DNA of 64,000 nt from Galaxea fascicularis (taxonomy: Eukaryota; Cnidaria; Anthozoa; Scleractinia; Euphylliidae). The notes below the pieces were generated by a model. The model did no database searches. It had not been told where the DNA came from and was given only the letters and a program-made list of their open reading frames with translations. The stretch's first letter is position 1. Every line of letters starts with the position of its first letter. Of the stretch, positions 35,826 through 47,411 are shown piece by piece. Made by a program: the position numbers and the translations under genes. The stretch covers positions 17,903,739 to 17,967,738 of the forward strand of contig OX419345.1 of NCBI GenBank assembly GCA_948470475.1. Reading direction: 5' to 3'.

Positions 35826-36658
35826 GGGGGTCCTCAGTGATTCAACCATTGGTACTTTGCTGGTCTTTCTTACATCTGATATCTGGGGTAATAACAGATG
35901 CAAAAGGAGGCTACACCCTTTTCCAAGCTAAAGAGATTGTTTAGGTCAAATAAGAAATTAAGTAATTAAAAAGTGTATCGTAGAATCCTTAATATATGCG
36001 ATCAGAGGTGCAACTTCCTTTGTCCAAAAACCCCTCAGTGGTAGGCCCCGATTGACATCTTGTCATCTCTGTTTGTTCTGTGTTCCCAAGGTTTCATCCT
36101 TAAGAATGTTTTAAGACTCCAGATTGATTTCCCCTTGAATTGATTAAGATCCTAAGCCCCATTAATTAATTACTTCATGCATATGCCCAAAATTATATTT
36201 GTCATGTGAGATTTTTGTTCATAATTTAGAATGCCAAGCCTATTGTTGTCTATAAGGCCTAAAGCACCCTTCATATTATTATGTGTTGCCTTGATATGTC
36301 TTGGCAACACATCTCCTGTTTTGCGCTGCCTTTGTTAACAAGCAAAACATTTTAAGTAGATATTTTCATAAACCTGGGATTTATAGCTGAAGGTTTGCAG
36401 TAGCAACAACAAATTAGATTACATTAGTAGATACACATGTAATATTTCCAATTTTTTAATTTATTCATAAGTGGTTTCTGATATACTAATTTTTAAAATG
36501 TCTTGCATTTTATAAAACATTTTTCATTTTTTTCTGACGTGAGTTAAATTTATATGGTTGTAACAAATTAGTGAATTTTTATTCATTTCTAAGTTAATGT
36601 TTCCCTGACATACGCTGTTCAAGAATTTTATTAAAGTTGTGAATTTTTATAAGCCACT

Positions 36659-36664
36659 AATAAA
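36659..36664 (+). promoter_or_regulatory. polyadenylation signal AATAAA (septin)
   Basis: A canonical AATAAA hexamer lies 834 bases past the septin stop, followed by GT-rich sequence (GGTTTGGGT). It is the clearest such signal downstream of the gene; an ATTAAA at about 36629 is an alternative. Confidence 0.55.
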
Positions 36665-38123
36665 GCTGTACGATGCTACACTGGTTTGGGTATTTACAAA
36701 GGTGGGGCAGTTTGAATCCCACATACCCCTCTCTGCCATTACCTAATTAAGTTTACTTTTTTCAACACCTGGAAATGTATAGACTGCTGCCATCAATCTT
36801 ACAAGGAATCTCCATTTTTGTAATTAAAGGTAGACACATGGGGAAAATGTTCTTTTACCTTCAGTTGATGCAGCGTACCGATCATCAGCTTCAAACTTTT
36901 AATGCTTACATTCAAGCTTACGTACAGGTATATATTTAGCGTCTGACTACTTTCGATAAGTTAAATATTGCACTTCATGACAAAACCTGAAATTGTGTCT
37001 TCATTTCGAGCAAATTCGCACGTTCTCGTCGTTTGTTTGGATGGATTACAAACTCGCTCAATCGACAGTCGTTGATTGAAATGACGTCTACGAAACTACT
37101 GTGGCGAACCATTTATCACGGTTGAGAGGTGATAAATAGAGCACTTTACCCAAAAGTGATAAAGCTTCTGCGTTCTTTCTTGAGTGTTGCAAACCGCGTC
37201 GAAAGGTTTTCGCGCCCTTTCTTAGTCACGTGATAGAAAATTGTTTCCGTTCTGTTCTTCAGTTTGCATTTACATTCATTTACATGAATTTAGTGGGTAC
37301 AATCGTACAAATCAATCGAAACAAAACAATTATTATACTCTGGTTTGCTGTAATGGCGCTTCAAGCCTGGTATCATTTCATATCTAGCGCGTACAGAACC
37401 TCGTTTGCGACTGAAAACAAAATCACATGACCACGATATCATCCCGCCTTTTGCTTTTGTCGCTCGCTCCGTAAGGAACTTTTCAGCGTTGATATCCAGA
37501 TAAGCTTAAATCTAATAGAAAACTGAAGAAAAGTTTTCGGTTTTGAACGTGAGACAGAACTCAGGGTACATTTTCTCAAGCACCTTGGCGGCTAAAGGGC
37601 GACAACGTCGAAAGCCTGCGGGTGAGTCTTTATTTGTTTTTAATTTGTCTGTTACTTTAAGCGTAAACTTAAGCTTAAGCTTACGTTCTTTTTAAATTCA
37701 TGAAAATAATGAGGTCATTTTTTAACTGCCTTTAGTGAACTTTGGATAATATAAATCCGAACTGTGTCATTCCGGTGATGTTTTGAGAGAAAAGGTGATT
37801 TCAACTGTACTTCTGACACTTCTCTTGAACTGGCGGCAAACAGGAAATTAACGTCTGCTGTTTGGCGTTAAGGAGGTCGTAAGTCTCCTTATCCTACCTT
37901 GTTACAGACTTACTCAAATCTGTGAGTTTTTGAGGGAACACTTTCCGGCTACTTTCTACAGGAATTTGGTTTTATCACATTCAGTGACCACCGAGACCAC
38001 CGTATATCAAGCTACCTTTGGAAACAATTGCTTTTCATTCAGATTCATTTGTGGCGCGAAAAATAAACGTTGAACAAAAAGTGGCCGAGCAATGGGCCCG
38101 GCCGAGAACTGGGCCTCATACTG

Positions 38124-38275
38124 TACTACAGGGATTCTATAAGGGTTTTAGAATCCATGTACGGTGGTCAATATTTACATTAAGAACTCCGTTGATAAAA
38201 CCAAATTCTTGTTCACAACTCCCCCATCAACGCATCACCATAGTTTCTTGAGAAACTACCCTCTTTATACTTTCT
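38124..38275. repeat. dispersed repeat related to the 9.1-kb palindrome arm
   Basis: The segment with TTTTAGAATCC, TGTACGGTGGTCAAT, GTTGATAA and AGTTTCTTGAGAAACT matches, in order, the complement of 8995-9137. A shorter relative with AGTTTCTAGGGAAACTGTAGTG is at about 11540-11562. The AGTTTCT...AGAAACT hairpin is conserved in all three. The class is not known. Confidence 0.75.
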
Positions 38276-38750
38276 ACAGGGTTTGAACTTTCATGTTGGG
38301 CTTCATGATGTAACTTGAACTAGTGCGCGTATAAAAGAACACATGATCATGAGTTTAGTTTCTTTTTGAAAAGTGGGACGGTATTTCTTCGTCTCAAATC
38401 TACTCAGTTACTAATCTTACTCATAGCATGATAGTCTTAAATGTTAGTCAAACCAATTTTATTTCAGTTTAGTCTTAAACTTTACTCTTTGTTCCATAAA
38501 TAGTCGATACTTTTCTGCAAATTATATCATTTTAAAACTGAAGCAACGCGTTTTGGACACGCTATGTCATAAAATCTTTTATGGACAGTATAAATAACGC
38601 TTGCACAGATCCAACTCTGCATTGTTTTAGGTTCTTATGTACATTATATAATCATAAATTAATTTTTTTTAAATTTTCTGTAATTGTTTTCTCTAATTGT
38701 TTCAAAACTGTCATTCACACTTGCAACACGCTTTATACAGAAAGATCCAT

Positions 38751-39104
38751 TCAGTGCTTTGAAACGCTCTTCTTATCAGTAAATTGTTCTTCCTCAGTGG
38801 ATCCTTCTAAGGCCGTTGTTGAACTTGTTCCTCCACTGATCGCCATACTGACTTGGTCAAAATATCCCGTCCCCACCTCTCTTTGGTGTTTGTGTGCAGT
38901 GAAGCCAAACTGCGCTTGCGCAAACTCGTCTTCTTGTATCTTGGTGTAGGCGGACATGCCATGATCTCTGTAGTCGCGCGCAAGCTTGAACATGGCGTGG
39001 TTTAAAGAATGGAAGCCAGCCAAGGTGATGAACTGATATCTGTAGCCCATTTTACCAAGTTCTTTTTGAAACGTGGCAATCTGTTTGTCACTGAGGTTGG
39101 CTTT

Positions 39105-39137
<33 letters not shown>

Positions 39138-41420
39138 GGGCTTTCCTGGGAAGGCTGAATGGATCCCGTCAGCAAACATGTGCGCTTCATCCAAATTAGG
39201 TTTGCCTGTCTCGCACCAAATGACGTCACAGTATGGAGCATAGCTGCGCCCGCGTGCAATCGCCTGTTCTAAGCCAGCGGCAGAGCGATAGAATCCCTCA
39301 GGAGTTCTTTCACCGGTCAGAAATGGCTGGTCACGTTCATCAATATCTGACGTCACCAGAGCTGCTGACTCGGCATCAGTTCGGCCAATGATAACAGTTG
39401 GTACATCCAACACGTCAGCGGCCAGACGAGCAGCATTTAGGACCTTAATAAACTGCTGCGTTGGTAGAAGAACCTTTCCACCCATATGACCACACTTCTT
39501 CTCTGATGCCAGTTGGTCTTCAAAATGAACGCCAGCTGCACCAGCAGAAATCTGGTGAAAATACGGAAAGGTGATAAAATATGGTATCCGATAAACGCTT
39601 CATAATTCTACGGTTCCGCATGCTAAAAAGTATCCATGCATAAAACTTTTCGTATTCAAAATTACAAATCTTTAAAATTGTAATCTTTTCGAATTAAAAA
39701 AAGGAATAGTAACTAGATTAATAATAATAATAATAATAAATACCATGTTTATAGTGAAAGTGCACTTAGCTAAGCAGCTAGTTTACAGGCACTCTACTTA
39801 AATTCCTAAAAACAAATAATTCCAATAAACATAACATGAGAAGAATCCCAACTGGCAAAGCAGTTGGGTATTTGCAAGGATGACCGAGAAGTTGAACCAG
39901 GCACTTAACCAGACCAACACCAGCTATTTGAACCCTCGTCACAGCATTGAAATCCAGCGCTCTTAACCACTCAGCCACCCTGATCCTTAACACGGCAACG
40001 CCATTCAATCTGGACTTAGAGGTTGCGTTGTACGAAACATCATATTGATATTGGGTAGTCAGAACACATGCCCATTTACTGATGGACATTACTTTTTTTT
40101 TTGCCACCGCTGATTTAACTTTACAAATGTCAATGCTAAAATCCTGTCAGGTTTAATAATGAAGTAGCCCATAGGCTGTAATCAAAAGATTATTGTTCAC
40201 TGGACTTAGAGAAGTTACTGCGAAATTCACTTTGACTGAAGAGTAACCAAATTTTACAAAGACATAAAGTGAGTTCTTACCATAGCTTTCGTGAGTTCAA
40301 AGGCGTTCAGGGGCCCGCCGAATCCTGCCTCACAATCAGCGACAATTGGCAAAAAGAAATCAATATGTTTGTCTGATCCCTCCATGTGTGCGATCTGATC
40401 CGCCCTGATGAAAGCATTGTTGATTCGCTCAACAAGTTTGGAAGCTGAATTGGCCGGATATAAACTCTGATCAGGGTATGTTTGACTTGCCATGTTACTA
40501 TCTGCCGCCACTTGCCAACCACTCAGGTAAATGGACTGTAGACCAGCTTTGGCCATCTGAACTGCTTGGCCCCCTATAGAGAAAGGAAAGTGCTACATTC
40601 AGTATTGGGGCAATCAGACTTACCAACCAAACTGAGACGGTTTGAACAAAATTGTATAAGCTTTAATATCTAGCGTTTTCAGTGTTTTTATTCAAACATA
40701 TCGACAGGTTTATTGCGACCATTTCTGCGTGACGAAACGGAGAAATCATTAAGGCATGCAAATGAAAGCTGCTGAGCAGTCATCTTCTAACGCTTCCCTT
40801 TTCTAAATTTTTTTCCGGTTCTTAGTTTGTGATAACCGAATTTTCCTCTTATCACGTAAAGACGTTCCATCAGTTGCTACGGTAAATGTAACTGAGAACT
40901 TGATTTTGCGTGTAACCTTACTTTTACGCGTAATTAAGTTAAAAGGTGTGCATGAAATGACTTAAAACTTCAAAAGATAGCGCTTTGCCAAAAAAGATTA
41001 CTTAAAGGCAGAAATTTCCAAGTTTTTTTTTTATTTTGAAAAAAGAATTCTGTGATAGAAAAACTGCTCAGCACAGTTGGAGACTAGCTTTGTTCATGCT
41101 CTCCAAAGTTTCGAAAAGTTGGAAATAACTTTCAAGAAGCCTAGTGCGCGTCTCACTAAGTTGAATCCCGCACATGGAATACCTCTCTTAACACTCATTT
41201 ACTTACCCGTCATAGCACCAAGGGCATTAACATATGAATCATCTCCACGGTTTATTAGCTGCCAAAGTCTCTCTGCTCCACGTCTTGCTAAAGTATGTTC
41301 AATCTTCAGAGACCCACGGAGTTTTTCCACGGCTTCTGGACCATAATCTCGTCGAATCGCCGTGAATCCGTAATTTCGGGTGCAAATTCTCAGAGCAGTG
41401 TTAAACTTACTGAGACTCAT
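38751..41420 (-). CDS. isocitrate lyase
   Basis: Three minus-strand exons were read: 41420-41207, 40573-40281 and 39551-38751. They total 1308 nt (435 aa plus stop), the usual length of the bacterial-type enzyme. It cleaves isocitrate to glyoxylate and succinate, the first step of the glyoxylate shunt. Visible motifs are [19 protein letters not shown] (metal site region), KKCGHMGGK with the catalytic Cys near residue 189, and NCSPSFNWK at about 311-319. All key residues are present. The ATG at 41420 is the first in frame after a non-ATG stretch. The N terminus ([19 protein letters not shown]) is basic and lacks acids for about 24 residues, which could be a mitochondrial presequence. The C terminus ends SKH, only loosely like a peroxisomal SKL signal. 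Malate synthase, the partner enzyme, is not in this window. Cnidarians are known to carry the shunt. Confidence 0.95.
39780..39986 (-). mobile_element. tRNA-derived SINE, type 2, copy 3
   Basis: The minus strand reads CAGGGTGGCTGAGTGGTTAA (A box) and GAGGGTTCAAATAGCTGGTG. The rest of the B box and a few bases after it are deleted relative to the other copies. The body keeps CTGGTTCAACTTCTCGGTCA and CCAGTTGGGATTCTT. It is in the intron between isocitrate lyase exons 2 and 3. An (ATA)n run lies just beyond it at about 39718-39739. Confidence 0.8.
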
Positions 41421-42118
41421 GATTTCTGTTCTGTTCCCTGAGGTATGGTTGTCCTGTTCGGTTGTGAGCTTCACCCGGCAATGATTGTTAGCAACTGAAA
41501 CACGTCGCCTTTTATAGCTTTGGCCCTAATGTCGAGACGTGAACTACTCCGCTTATTTGGAAATACGTGCGTCAGTAATTTGACGTCAAATGTCAATCAC
41601 TACATTGTTGTACATGAGATATTTTGGTTTGTTCTGAAACCAACCCCTAAAATAAACTTGTATGCTTTTCTTGAATTAAAACTGTATTTGTAAATGCAAT
41701 ATTGTGAAAAATTCTAATTAAAAAATAAACCTCCAAAACCGTATCTTGTTAGCGGTGTTTGCACTGTATTTGACCTGAACGTGTCGTGGTCAGCCAACCA
41801 CTTAATCGTAACTAAGTCACATAAGTTCCGCATTAAAAACGCAATATAATGACCACCAGTCAGTTTCCTTTAGGTACTTCCTTTAACCTGTCGTCACAGT
41901 GACAAAGTAATTTTTAGAGGAACACTCATTGCACGTAGGAATTTTAACGTTGCGATCACGTTCATGCCATTCATTGACTCAAATGATGTTTTTATTTCTA
42001 CTCGAGCACTGTACTGATCTTGTCATTTTTCTTCCCACATTATTCTGTATGATGTGATATCGCTGGGCAGCCCACGTATCGCTGTGAAACGGCTGACCCA
42101 AATGTGGATCACAGTTAA

Positions 42119-42308
42119 CCCTTCAAACCATAACTGAGTTCATATTTTCTCCTACACATTTCCTATACAAGTAGTTGGGAGAAATTGTTGAAATATCAAG
42201 CAAATCGTGTGATCTTGACGTTGATTCTCATGACCACTCTGTTTTATTAAGTGTTGATATTGCAAGGAGAAGTTTGATGCTGATCAGTCTCAATTAGGGT
42301 TTAAAGGG
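42119..42308. mobile_element. MITE, CCCTTTAA family, diverged copy with TTAA on both sides
   Basis: It starts CCCTTCAAACC and ends GGTTTAAAGGG, with TTAA immediately outside each end. The interior aligns loosely with 56885-57086, for example TTTATTAAGTGTTGATATTG against TTTATTGATATTAT and GGAGAAGTTTGATGCTGATCA against GGGAGAAGTTACAGGCTGATCA. Confidence 0.7.
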
Positions 42309-45248
42309 TTAATGACTTGTTAATTATAAAGACCTACCTACAATCTTGGACAGAATAAAATTAGAAATAAAATCCCCCTCCCCCCATAGCAATGTTGAGT
42401 TCGCGCGCAAACCAAACTGCGCCTTTTTTTCATCATTGAAATGGGGGGGGGGGGGGAGGGGGGACTTAAATTTTTCATTTGTTTTGACCGAGATTGTAGT
42501 ACTTGTTGAACCCATGACCTCCGTCTTATAAGGGGTGGAGAGAAGACGTGAGGGGCGTGAGTGTTATCAAGTATGAAGCCTTGTATATGTATCGCGAGAG
42601 GCAGACGAAAAATTAACAATAAATTCAGTCCAAAAAAGTCATACTACCTTTCATTGTTATTGCCTAATTTGAAAACCCTTTATAGTTCGCATGACGAGGC
42701 GGCAATAGAATAAACAGTGGCAATATTACAATAAAAATGTTCGCTGGCTTAAGAATTTTTAAAATAGCATGAGCTTTCGGCTGATGGGCTGATGAACATG
42801 AGCTTTCGGCTGTGGCAATATAGTTATTCATTCTATAACAACGAATGATGATTCACTGTTTTTTATTTCATTTAGTCCTGGTAAACGCGTATATAATTTA
42901 TGTCATTTAATAACACTGAAAAAACTTTTTATGATAGCTGCACAGTGGCCAACCTGACGAGCAACAAAAAGACACGAGAAATTTATCAAACCGTTTGTAC
43001 AAGAATCAGATAACTTTTTGGTATTTTTACTCTCATCCAATATCGACTAAAGTTCTATGCCCTGGTAGATTTCTTTCAATTCACTTATTTGTCGAAAATG
43101 GTTCAACTTAAGTTAAGTTTAAAAATTTTCCATATTAACGGCTTTAATCAAGGTCGCTTCGATTACTGGGTCACACGTGAGGGTAGAGGTGGACTTCTCA
43201 GTATTAGGACCATTGTAGAAGTACTGTTTTCACTTATCAGGCAAGATGTCAAGCCTGATTCTCTACAAGATCAGTTTTCCGGTGTATGAGGACGTTTCAG
43301 CATTTGTTGTTTCTATGGTGATCGTTGCAGTTGAAAAGACTCTAGCGAGACCAAATAATATAGTACCAGTAGAACAAACTGATTTTTACTCAGTCAACGT
43401 ATATTGTACCGGCGGCTCTCGCTACAACAGATTTTGCTCTAATCATCGCTGACGTGCCATGGCGTCCTGGAAATAGTTATGATGCGGAAAATATCTCTTG
43501 TCATGGATTCTTGAAGCCAGGAAACTATGTTGTCGCTTAACAACTCGAAAAATGCGTGTGGCAAAAACACGAAGAGATATAATACTGACAGAAAATGACT
43601 CAGGATTTTAATTCTGACAGAGAAGTGGACGTCCTATTAGGACCAACTTTTAAGGGCATCTTCTAGTCCATTGGCCTAAAACAACTGAGTGGCATTTTAT
43701 GGCATGAACTAATATATGTGGGTTTTGTTAATCCGTATTAGTGAATTCTTCACATTTTCGTAGGATCCAGTAAAGTTCCATACATACATACACACACATT
43801 TAATAATCCTATTAGTGAGTACACTGTACAGGATGTAATACACTGTACAGGATGTTCCGGCCATGATTTTTCCCTGAAAAATCTCAGTTAATACTGAGAA
43901 ATTTAATAAGAACAAAGAACGTCCGTCAAAGAATTAGTTGTAGTCAGGAGCATGTTCCGATTTATTCATAGACTATCTTAACATCAGACGCTATGACATC
44001 CATTCTCATAATACCAGATGCAACAAGAGCCTTTTTATTGATAGAATTAAGTTGGAAATTTTGTTATAAAGGCGCAGTCATTTTTAATTCAAAGTTTTAG
44101 CATTTTTAACATTCTACTGTTTTTATAATTGTTAGTTTCAATCTATGTTTTTAGCTTTATTATTCAAACAATGCCCATATTGATAGCAGTTGTACAACTG
44201 AAGTGGATAAAATGTATAAATACTTTCAATTATTCTTATTGTTATTTTATGGATTATATTCATTTAACTTTGCATAGCTCTGTCCGAAGACCGCGAGTTT
44301 CGACATTTTTGTGATGTTACCGTTTCATAGATAACAGCACTGGCGGATACAATGGATGGGCTCACTTAATTACTCCTCCAAAATTATATACATTGGATTC
44401 CATTACAACAGCACTGAATATCCGATTAGAGTTTTTGTCGAACCGGCCAGTCGTGGGTCCTGTTTCGTTGTAACACAATGATCTTGAACGGTAAGGTACT
44501 GATTAAATATTTCCGGTTGCGATCCTATACAAAATCTTAAATTATTGCGGATATCTTTAACAAATGATCGCTGGTATTGACTGACACAAGCAGTTACTGC
44601 AGGAGCGGTTATGGTTAGACATAGACACAAGCGAACGAGCGAGATAATCGCGCCTACTCAAACGATTCAGAACAAGGTAATGTTACACAACTTTGCTTCG
44701 AAAAAGTTTTCTTTATTTTGTTTATCCGATGATGAGGATGAAAACTAATAAATAAAGGAGTTGGAATTAGTAGCCTGCCCGCCTTTGTTGTCTTTGTTTG
44801 GCATCTTCAAGACGTATTGAGAATTCACTGTGAGTTTCAAGGCGGATAAGATCGCGTGATAGACCAAATGAACAGGAAGCGAGCGTTAGCAACTCATCTT
44901 TTTCATCAGATTTATCGTCTATATTATTTGCAAGTATAGAACTCGCTTTATGAAAGTCACGCTCACACTATCTTTTTTCCAAGGCCGAAAGTACGTACGT
45001 GTTGCCGGAAGGTCCTTAGGTATACAAACGGACGTACACATGCTTGAAAGGTCTCCGCGGTAAAAAAAAAAAAAAGCGGAAAAAACGGCGTTACTTTATC
45101 CTGTCTGATCTGACAGCAAACTGAGAAGAAGATAGGGGTGTGTTCTAAGGCCTCAAAAGCATTGCTTACACGGTCTACTTTGAGGGTAAATTCATGCCAG
45201 TACATCTCTTAACACAAACGTAATTCGTGTAAGTTCCGCGTTACTAAA

Positions 45249-45602
45249 GGCACAGCCCAAACGTCGAACTTTTCATGCACCGAATCAAATACCTATTTGG
45301 GTCGACCCAAATAAATTAAAATTCGACGTTGATTCAGACGTCGAATTATATGTGACTTTTGATGTTTTTTTCCGAAAATACATTGAAATAATTGATGCAT
45401 TAGATTCGGCACATAAGAAGTTCGACGTTTGAATCATTTAAATTCGACGACTTGATTTGGGTCAACCCAACTATTAAATTCGACCGGTCGACCCAAATCA
45501 AATTCGTCGAATTTAATTGATTCAAACGTCGAACTTCGCATGTGCCGAATCACTGAAATGATTTTATTCAGCGCATGAAAAATTCGACGTTTGAACCGGG
45601 CC
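45249..45602. mobile_element. 354-bp foldback element rich in AAACGTCGAA
   Basis: The left end GGCACAGCCCAAACGTCGAACT and the right end complement GGCCCGGTTCAAACGTCGAATT are imperfect inverted repeats. The interior has further inverted copies of CAAACGTCGAACTT and GGGTCGACCCAAAT. TAAA flanks both sides (45245-45248 and 45603-45606) and may be the target duplication. No coding capacity. Confidence 0.8.
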
Positions 45603-47411
45603 TAAAGGACATGCTGCAGTTTGTGTTCAAATCGTCTAATTTCAGTTGTGCTGGTTATTGTAGTATTCTATTGCGAATTGGTAAAATATTCCACCAAAGA
45701 GGAGAGTGACAACAATGTGAACACGGCTAGTAAAGAGAGTCGCACCAGTTTAAAAACTACAACTAACTCATTTTCACTCCCAAACATAACGTTATTTTAT
45801 TGATAAATAAATATGTTTTCTGACCTCACTTGAGGACCAAGTTTCGAAATATCCCGACATGCTAGTTTCTCAAATACAATGGGAACAAAGTTGGTTTCCA
45901 TCGGAGTTATCAGCGCAGGCTGATTTTAACAACTTGAAGCAAAGCAGGCAAACTTATGCTCCGATCACACGAACAATGCGAAGCAACATCTAATCTCTTC
46001 TAATCTTGCAAAATGCGAGGAATAGATCTCGCTAGATTCGGGTTTTCAGTTTCTTGGTTAAAAAAATATTTATGGCTGTTTTAGCTCTTTGGAGAAGCCG
46101 TTGCACTACAGAACAAACAAACAGCTATCGCGTACATCTGCAGCTTAGTATTTAAGCTTGAAAGAAATTCATGATAAATAAAGTCTTACATTAGCCAGCA
46201 CGTACTTATAAAATGTCTGGTGCCTTCGTATCCAGCGAAAGGCGACGAAATATGCTTACGAGTTAACTGTTTCAGTGTACGCCCTCGGCTCTACAACAAT
46301 TTTTAAATCAGTGATATAACTGATGGGGCTGTTTAGAGAGTTACGCGAAACATTCTACACAACATGGCAAACAGAATGACCTAAAATTTTCAAACATGCT
46401 AAACCCCACTGAAGTAGTCAATAAAAGCTAAATTCCCTAGTTATCTATTTTAAATCTTCAGACAGTCTTGGGTAAAAATTTTCCATGAACATTAATAAAC
46501 AAAACCTTCTTTTGGCTAAGTCAGTTAAACATAAACGTGTATATGCAAGGCATCAGCGATATTAAAAAAAAGCTGAAAATAAATGTTTTTGCCTATTTTA
46601 CAATCTTACATGTAATGCTAGCTCTCGCAATGGTAATATTGCCTTGCCCACAATAAATATTAAAAAAAGGATAAATGGAAATAAGAACTAACCAACAGGT
46701 TTAAATTTTTCTTTCAAATGTAAAACACAGCAAGCAGAATTGCATGAATGCTGCGTAGTGTAAATCCAAGAATTCTCAGCTAATTATCGTGTTTATCTAC
46801 GTTGCATGCATGTCGCAATGGTCGTATTTCGTACTTTTCTGAGCCACATCGAATGTCACAAATGAAATGTTATTCAACTTTCATGGAATTGCGGACTGAA
46901 TCATTGTGTTCATGTAAAACAACGCCAACCGGTTAATGCCGGGATAGGAAATTTCAATAAGTCACTATCTCTGCCAGAGAGAGGACAAAAGGAAGAATAA
47001 TAGTGGGAGATGGATAGCAAATGCTTTTCCCATCCTCTGTTTGGTTATGTACTAGAAGCGTCTACAGTCGAGTGTCATAAGACAAATCTGAAAAAAAACA
47101 CTCTGGCCAATCACATGATCGAAAATTAAACTTATCAGAATTTAAATTAAATACAAGAAACCAAAGTAAAACGCTGCAAAACGCATGAAAACTGTTCTAC
47201 GAATGGTTTGGAACCAATTTTGCTAACTAATCATTGAACGTAGTCAAAAGACAAAGGCAGCGAAGGTGACTGTGGACACTCGAAAAAAATTGAAGCTCGT
47301 GATTACTTGGCTCATTTACTGCGAATTTTGCCAGTTTTTTCACGATGTGAATTACATTCAATGCGACTGCAGTGCAATTTGAAAACGCTTATCACATGGG
47401 CATTACATGTG

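Larger units (their letters stand above)
35826..38750. other. septin 3' UTR and spacer to isocitrate lyase
   Basis: The first ~840 bases are probably the septin 3' untranslated region, ending after AATAAA at 36659-36664. No gene was recognised beyond it. An isolated strong donor-like site CTGCGG|GTGAGT at about 37619-37630 follows a CpG-containing stretch, but no exon to join it to was found on the plus strand. A TTTATT at about 38458 would serve as a reverse-strand polyadenylation signal for the isocitrate lyase gene. Confidence 0.45.
41421..47411. other. intergenic region, isocitrate lyase promoter side to GAS2-like 3' end
   Basis: No gene was recognised over about 6 kb. The first few hundred bases must hold the isocitrate lyase promoter. 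Mobile remnants are listed separately (42119-42308 and 45249-45602). A poly-G tract lies at about 42443-42463. Open frames at 43.1-43.45 kb and 45.6 kb have no recognisable features. The last part (47.0-47.4 kb) is probably the 3' UTR of the GAS2-like gene. Confidence 0.45.

Noticed and set aside
37560..37640. Possible first exon ending in CTGCGG|GTGAGT on the plus strand
   Set aside because: The donor is good but no plus-strand coding exon follows before the oppositely oriented isocitrate lyase gene, so no gene can be built.
38751..41420. Isocitrate lyase as bacterial contamination or a recent transfer
   Set aside because: The gene has two introns with GT/AG borders, an intronic SINE shared with neighbouring genes, and animal genes on both sides.
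43089..43452. Overlapping open frames with protein-like stretches
   Set aside because: No family was recognised, the frames are broken, and no promoter, splice partner or polyadenylation signal was seen.
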